From NCBI GenBank assembly GCA_030789695.1, contig CM061141.1:323191938-323255937 (forward strand): 64,000 bases of DNA, given 5' to 3'. Made by a program: the position numbers and the translations under genes. Below the pieces are notes generated by a model, which made no database searches, was not told the origin of the DNA, and worked only from the letters and a program-made list of their open reading frames with translations. Shown here in pieces: positions 59,081 through 64,000 of the stretch. This DNA comes from Scilla litardierei (lineage: Eukaryota > Streptophyta > Magnoliopsida > Asparagales > Asparagaceae). Each line of letters starts with the position of its first letter. The first letter of the stretch is position 1.

Positions 59081-59115
59081 TCGGGTTGCCTCCCGACAAG
59101 CGCTCTTTTAAGGTC
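59081..59115 (-). other. Conserved GCGCTTGTCGGGAGGCAACCC tail motif region
   Basis: The minus strand reads AAAGAGCGCTTGTCGGGAGG followed by CAACCCGAC. In full Athila-type elements this follows the end of pol. Here it comes only about 100 bp after the post-protease frame. The plus-strand element has the same layout at 29827-29852. Confidence 0.75.
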
Positions 59116-59221
59116 TTGAGCTCGACCCCTTAAGATATTCGTTTAATGCTCGATATTCGACGCATGTGAGATGCACGCGTCAAACTTGCCGGGAAGGCCA
59201 CTTGGATTTAATTGTTGGTGT

Positions 59222-59632
59222 TCATTGGCATTCCTCGGCTCCCTTTATCATGGGTAGTAGTGGGGGGTGATCTCCCAAGCTTGAGCTTTCACCGTTCTTT
59301 TTCTTTACCGACGGTGACAATTTCTTGTCCGACGGATCTTTCTTCAAATTCTTTGCCGTGGAGAGCTTGCATAGCTCCCTAATTCTTGCGGCATCAGCGT
59401 CGTCTTTGTCATCAACCATAGAATGATCCGGTGGGTCTTCGAACTTTTCTCCATCTCTAGAAGATTGGCCTCCTTCGAAGCCATCATTGTGCAAGGCGCC
59501 GATAGCATATGGCAATGCATCATCAATAACCTCATCGAGGAGGTCCACGTAATCCACTTCCTCTTGCCAAGGCATATGCTTCATCGCTTTAGGAATATGG
59601 AGCTCAACTTTGATGTTTCCGACGTTCAAAGA
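59222..59632 (-). pseudogene. Post-protease extension of the gag-PR frame
   Basis: It is in the same frame as the protease, after a single TAG at 59633-59635. It starts SLNVGNIKVELHIPKAMKH and continues with acidic text (VDYVDLLDEVIDD) and a Lys/Ser-rich end. It matches the region after protease in the plus-strand element (29391 onward). Possibly a remnant of the protease-RT linker; function unknown. Confidence 0.65.
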
Positions 59633-60634
59633 CTAGGTGCCCTCTCTCTCATCAACTATCACGCCGGCGGTGGCCAAGAAGGGGCGTCCAAGAATCGGCG
59701 ACGTATCGCCCTCCTCCTTGATATCCATTACCACGAGGTCGCATGGTAAGCAAATTCCTCCCGGTACTTGGAGCGGTATGTTCTCTGCAATTCCCACCGG
59801 CCTAGTGATCCGACCGTCCGCGAGTTGTATTCTCATATCCGTCGGCTTTAGGTCGGTCCCCGTATTCAATTTCTTAAACATAGTTAGGGGCATTAGGCTC
59901 ACGCTTGCTCCCAAATCTACCAAGGCTTTTTGTAGCGGGACTCCTCCAAGCGTGCATGGAATGCGGAAGCTTTCGGGGTCTTTAAATTCTGTGGGCTCCT
60001 TCTCCTTCTGGGTAAACCATGTACCTTGCTCGGCGAGCATTATCATCTCCTTCCGCTTTTTCCCAGAAATCAAGTCTTTTAGGAACTTGGCATAGGACGG
60101 GATCTCTACAATATCGTCCAAGAAAGGGTTATTTAGGCTCACTCCTCGTAAGTACTCAAGAAATTTGGCGAGCCGCTTTTCAATCTTTGCCCTTTCCAAC
60201 CGTTGTGGGAAGGGTACCGGTGGCATATAGTTGCGCTCCTCACGTGGCTTCACAATTTCAGAATTTTCACCGTCTTTTGGCTCTTTTGGGCACTCATCCT
60301 CATTAACCGGCTCCTTGTCATCCAAAATTTCTTCCCCCGGCTCCTTGGTTTGAATCATGACGGGAGTAGTGTCCTTCCTGCCCCTAGTAGTTACCGCCAC
60401 CACCGCATTGATGTGACCGGTATTGCTCCGTGGGTTTGGCTCCGGTTGAGCCGGCAATTGTTGCGTATTCTTATTGAGCAATGCTAGTTGCTCCGATAAT
60501 TGTGCCACGACGGTATTGAGAGAGTCTTGTTGAGCCGTCAATCTAACATTTACCGTCTTTTGCTCCGCCATGAATTCTTCCACCCTCGCTTCATGGTCTG
60601 ACCTCGGCGGTGCTTGTGGTGGATTAGGAGCTCT
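59633..60634 (-). pseudogene. Athila/Tat-like aspartic protease
   Basis: It is open from 60583 for 316 codons. It has a coiled region with QQDSLNTVVAQLSEQLALL, an acidic Pro/Glu linker and the conserved PVPFPQRLERAKIEKRLAKF. The retropepsin core follows with catalytic Asp at residue 223 in DLGASVSLMPLTMF, the ILGRPFLATAG segment and a TAG stop at 59633-59635. It is the same frame as gag (61225-60635), separated from it by one TAG (60635-60637). Apart from these stops it is the best-preserved protein in the window. Confidence 0.88.
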
Positions 60635-61746
60635 CTACCCTTGATTGTACCCCGGGGGCCTATATGGCCCCACTTGTTGCCTAGGCAGGAAGCTTTGTTG
60701 TGGTGGCCCTCTTGGTTGATATTGAGGTTGTGGTGGAGGCGGAGCTTGAGGTTGTTGTGGAGGTGGGTTCAAAGCTCCATCATTATTAGCATATGAAAAT
60801 CCCGGGTGATTTCTCGTGGCCGGGTTTGCCCAATAACCGGTGTGTCCCGCAACATATTGGACTTGCTCTATAGCTCCCTCTCTTTGCTCTACTCCAACGA
60901 ACATAACTTGAGCTTGGTCTTGCCAATCGCTCATGCCTCCCCCTGGTGTAGAAACGGTGGGGGTCCCATGCGGCTCACTAATCAACCTCTCCAATCTTTC
61001 CACTATCTTGTGGAGAGAATTAACCTTCGTAGATAGCTCAGCTATGGCCTTTGCCTCATAAATGCTTGTTGGTTTCAAGGAGGACGAAGAATGTCCCCTC
61101 TCGTCACCCCATTGTTGGTTATTAGAGGCCATCTCCTCAAGTAGGGTCGTAGCATCATCCGGCGTCTTAGATAGAATGGCTCCTTTAGCGGTTGCATCTA
61201 TGATTTGCTTGGTGCCCGGTTGCAATCCATTGTAAAAGTTATGTACTAGCTCCCGTGCTTCAATACTATAATGGGGGCATTGTGTTGGTGATCTTTAAAG
61301 CGCTCCCATGCCTTAAATTAAGTTTCTTGAGGTCCTTGCTTGAAGGACATGAGCGCGCTTCTTATCTTGACTGTCTTGGATGGTGGGTAGAATTTGTTAA
61401 CAAATGCGCTTGCCAACTCATCCCATGTGGTAAAGATCCCCTCCGCTTGCGTCCTCAACCAATATAATGCTTTGTCTCGAAGAGTAAATGGGAAGAGGCG
61501 CAGTCGGATAGCGTCGACCGGCACACTGGGCATCTGAAAAGTGTCGCATTTGGACAAGAATAACTGTAGATAGTAGTGTGGATTCTCTTGGGAGTTCCCA
61601 TGAAATGGGTCTTGTTGCATCAAAACCACAAGTCCCATTTTAAGCTCGAAGTTCTTGTCCGCCGCCAACTCCGGCATCGCAATAGATGAGGTAATAGAAG
61701 TAGTCTTAGGCCGTAGCCTATCTCTGATAGAGACAAGCCTAGCCAT
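60635..61746 (-). pseudogene. Athila/Tat-like gag
   Basis: The N-terminal part (61746-61318) has FELKMGLVVLMQQDPFHG, AIRLRLFPFTLRDKALYWL and AFVNKFYPPSKTVK, the signature of Athila gag capsid. A frameshift and stops lie between 61318 and 61225. The C-terminal part (61225-60635) has the ATAKGAILSKTPDDATTLLE and MASNNQQW segments, a leucine-rich helix (STKVNSLHKIVERLERLI) and a Pro/Gln-rich tail. A CCHC knuckle is not evident. A single TAG at 60635-60637 separates it from the protease in the same frame. Confidence 0.87.
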
Positions 61747-62004
61747 GCATGCCGCTAATTCCTCCTGTGTCTCAGTTCATATGATTGTCCTCTATAGCAA
61801 GTCTCCTCTTGGCCTTAAGCCTCCTTACCGTACACTTGATCTCAGGATCAAATAATATGTCTTCTTGATGTGCATTTGATCTCGTGTACATGCATAGAAA
61901 AAGAGAGTCTTGATGGAATCGTTAGCACAATAGCAGAATAAAAAAAGGTAAAAATAATAAAATAAAAAGAAATAACTAAGTAAAGAAAATAAAATATCGT
62001 CACC

Positions 62005-62022
62005 TCCCCGGCAACGGCGCCA
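62005..62022 (-). other. Primer binding site, tRNA-Asp type
   Basis: The minus strand reads TGGCGCCGTTGCCGGGGA, a perfect complement of the plant tRNA-Asp 3' end, 6 nt after the LTR end. Confidence 0.93.
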
Positions 62023-62028
62023 AAAACT

Positions 62029-62831
62029 TGATCGCGCCCGGATGTACACCCGGAAAATGACTGTAGTTTTACCGCAAGTGCACGGCGTAGTGGCGAGCGG
62101 GTATCGAACACAGGGAGGACAATTGACAATATCCTACTTTAATCACCTAGCTATCAAAGGAATAAGAATAGTTTTGATGGCAGTGTCACAATCGTTCAAA
62201 TAGCAAATAGATATCAATATAATAAAAGCGTCTAGGGATAAGAAATCCCCACTACGGACCGTCTCTTATCCTTATGAATCATGAATTTCAATGTTGCAAA
62301 GCTTGAATGTAGGTGAACTAGTCTCAATCTTAATGTAGAACCAAGCTCACGCTCTCGCGCTATTGCCGGTCTATAGCAACCTAGATTAGGGCCCACTCTC
62401 GTGCAAACCCTAATCTAAGCCACTAGCGTGAAGATCGACATCATCGTCCAATCGCAACTCGAGCCCACTCTCGTGCAAACTCGAGCTACGGTCTAGGTTA
62501 TGATAGTTCGTATTCGTCCAATCTCTTGCAAACGAATATTAGTATAGATTTATAATAAAAATCCTAGCTTTGGTCCAATATCTTGCAAACCAAATCTAAA
62601 GAATCTCAATTATAAACCTAAATCGAATATCTAGGCCTTCTTATCAATTGGGATACAATCTCTTGCAAATCCCAATCGATAGAAATTCCTAGCTACTCGT
62701 AGTAAATCAATCACAACCTAACCTTTCTTCAATCCTCGCAATAATTCTATACATTCATCGCAATTCAAAGATCGGGTCCATAGGGTTCATCCCCATACCC
62801 TAGAACGACGAAACTACCCACTAATCATCAT
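62029..62831 (-). repeat. 5' LTR of the minus-strand Athila-like element, R-U5 part
   Basis: It ends (sense) GGGCGCGATCA at 62029 and matches 37971-38184 plus 52559-53145 closely. It is cut at 62831 by another LTR (putative TSD ATCAT, 62827-62831). U3 lies outside the window. Confidence 0.92.
62382..62681 (-). repeat. Hairpin array with conserved 16-nt loops, 5' LTR copy
   Basis: Five units, plus-strand coordinates: TAGATTAGGG/CCCTAATCTA (62382-62391, 62408-62417), CTCGAG/CTCGAG (62458-62463, 62480-62485), TATTCG/CGAATA (62511-62516, 62533-62538), TTTGG/CCAAA (62569-62573, 62590-62594) and TATCAATTGGGA/TCCCAATCGATA (62642-62653, 62670-62681). Every loop is exactly 16 nt: CCCACTCTCGTGCAAA twice, then TCCAATCTCTTGCAAA-type. 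Stem sequences are unrelated to one another while loops are conserved. The array lies in the transcribed part of the LTR. Confidence 0.85.
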
Positions 62832-64000
62832 TGTTGCGGGGTATGGAACTCGCGTACAATGAATTTGTATTAGGGGGAACCAAGGGCACGATGGTTATGT
62901 TGATGAAGGGATTAGGGTAGGCTGTTTGACAGGTGTTTAGGGGGGTGATGAGGCTAAGCTTGTCGCTGGAGCTGACCACTGAGCCGAATCCCACAGGATG
63001 CGGTTGCGGAAGATCGGACGGCGGGAGCCGAAGGAGAACACAAGCCATGGGACGAGCTATCCTGCACAATGAGCAACTCGTCAAAAAGGCCGGGTTGGGG
63101 TCCAACCCTTAGCCTCTCCGGTGCCTAAGTCAGCAATGGGCTTAAAGCGGGGGCTAGGCACGCAGGTCGGACTAAGGGTGAGTCGACCGTACTTGACGAG
63201 CTATGAGTGGGAGAACAAAGATATGGACGACCTTTGCTCTCGTGTGTGAATAATGGGATTGAGAGTGAATTTGCCAACCCCCTCACCATAAGGAGTGAGG
63301 GGGTATTTATACCTGATGGGAGGCGGTTAGGTGGAGCTGACCTGGCGTGCTGACTCGACGTGCTGAGCTGGCCCGACTGTCAGCAGAAGCTTTGGACGAG
63401 GATGTCAGGAACATGAGTGTCAGCCATGCTTTTGTCGGACGGCGCAACGGCCAGGGGTGCTTTTGTCAGGGTGTCAGGGCCGAAAGCATTAAATTTCAGG
63501 GGGTGCAGCGGCCAGGGGGGAGCTTTGTCAGATGGTCGGGTGGCGTAAGTGTCAGTCGCGTCCTTATACTAGGTTGTTTGTCGTGTGTGATGAGTCCAGG
63601 GTTTAGCGGTGCGTTTCCCCACGGCTGGGTTCGAGTGGGGCCACCGGGCCGACCTGATCGCGGGGTGTTCGACCAGACTGTGCACATTTTTGGGCGCGGA
63701 TCGTGGACCGCCGGTAGGGGGGAACGGGTGTGCCTCTGTTAACATCCGAGGCTGCACTGTCCGGGTGTACCCCGAGCGCAGTGCTCTTGGCGGACCGAGT
63801 GAGGGCGGTTAAGCGCCTCTGTCGGGGAGGGGGCACGGCGAGGTGCGCCCATCCCCCTGTAGCCTCGGATCTCCGGGTCGGCTGACGCCATACTGCCTCT
63901 AAAGTCCGGGCGAGGGGCGCCCTGGCGTTGGGTCGACCGCCCGTTCGGGAGGGGCGAGCCAGCGAGGTATATTAGTGGTTCTGGGGAGGAGCCGGACTCC
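62832..64000 (-). mobile_element. Probable LTR, 3' part, running off the right edge
   Basis: On the minus strand it ends CATACCCCGCAACA at 62832. A TATAAATA box at 63310-63303 lies about 480 bp upstream of that end, with a GC-rich region before it (63340-64000) that repeats GCTTTTGTC, TGTCAG and CGGCCAGGGG words. The layout fits U3-R-U5 of an LTR. No coding is recognised, and the family is unknown. Confidence 0.55.
63303..63310 (-). promoter_or_regulatory. TATA box of the right-edge LTR
   Basis: The minus strand reads GGTATAAATACCC, followed by sequence without further TATA motifs to the LTR end. Confidence 0.6.

Larger units (their letters stand above)
37971..64000 (-). mobile_element. Athila/Tat-like element with gag-protease and ATHILA ORF, no RT or integrase
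   Basis: Minus strand, high to low coordinate: 5' LTR (62029 upward, interrupted at 62832), primer site (62022-62005), leader (62004-61747), gag (61746-60635), protease (60634-59633), a C-terminal extension (to 59222), GGGAGGCAACCC motif (about 59095), an internal U3-like block with its own TATA box (58990-58481), an ATHILA-type ORF (57912-56028), a 3' non-coding region, polypurine tract (54101-54087) and 3' LTR (54086-37971, interrupted). RT, RNase H and integrase are absent. The internal domain is 7.9 kb. Left flank CCACA (37966-37970) would be the TSD. Confidence 0.82.

Overview
The window is plant nuclear DNA made almost wholly of transposable elements. I see no host gene, tRNA, rRNA or CRISPR array. 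The gag/protease proteins of the Athila/Tat type, the tRNA-Asp primer sites, the long LTRs ending in GGGGCGTGACA, the copia element and the LINE all point to a flowering plant with a large repeat-rich genome, probably pericentromeric or other heterochromatin. Species cannot be told from the sequence. Insertions are resolved mainly by 5-bp target-site duplications (TSDs) and by host sequence that resumes on the other side.

Left half. 1-2534 is a probable LTR on the minus strand that cuts into a decayed minus-strand LINE (2540-5460). 5832-29870 is a plus-strand Athila-like element that carries only gag and protease. Its 5' LTR is split by a solo LTR (7203-10638). Its gag leader is split by a large non-coding LARD-type element (11260-23036), which itself contains a MULE-like DNA element (16169-17409) and a solo LTR (19856-21629). 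Its protease is split by another solo LTR (25110-29234).

Middle and right. A plus-strand copia element (30946-36587) contains a solo LTR (32469-35312) and is entered by another Athila-type LTR (36588 onward). That LTR is entered by a second, minus-strand gag-protease Athila-like element (37971 to beyond 64000). In the 3' LTR of that element sits a solo LTR (38185-52553), in that a young LARD (40072-52076), and in the second LTR of that LARD another solo LTR (47692-50149). This gives six levels of nesting. The 5' LTR of the big minus-strand element is entered by a further LTR (62832 onward).

Most unusual signals. (1) The transcribed part of the Athila-type LTRs carries arrays of hairpins: loops of exactly 16 nt with a conserved core (CTCTCGTGCAAA) lie between short stems whose sequence differs from unit to unit and co-varies between LTR copies. 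(2) The U3 of the same LTRs has about eleven copies of the palindrome CACTCGGCCGAGTG just upstream of the TATA box. This block, TATA box included, has been copied into the interior of the minus-strand element, directly upstream of its ATHILA-type ORF, where it looks like a second promoter. (3) Two LARDs with different LTRs share collinear non-coding internal sequence. (4) Several otherwise different LTR families share an ACTCACGCAC box next to a GC-rich core. All protein-coding parts seen are broken by stops, frameshifts or insertions.
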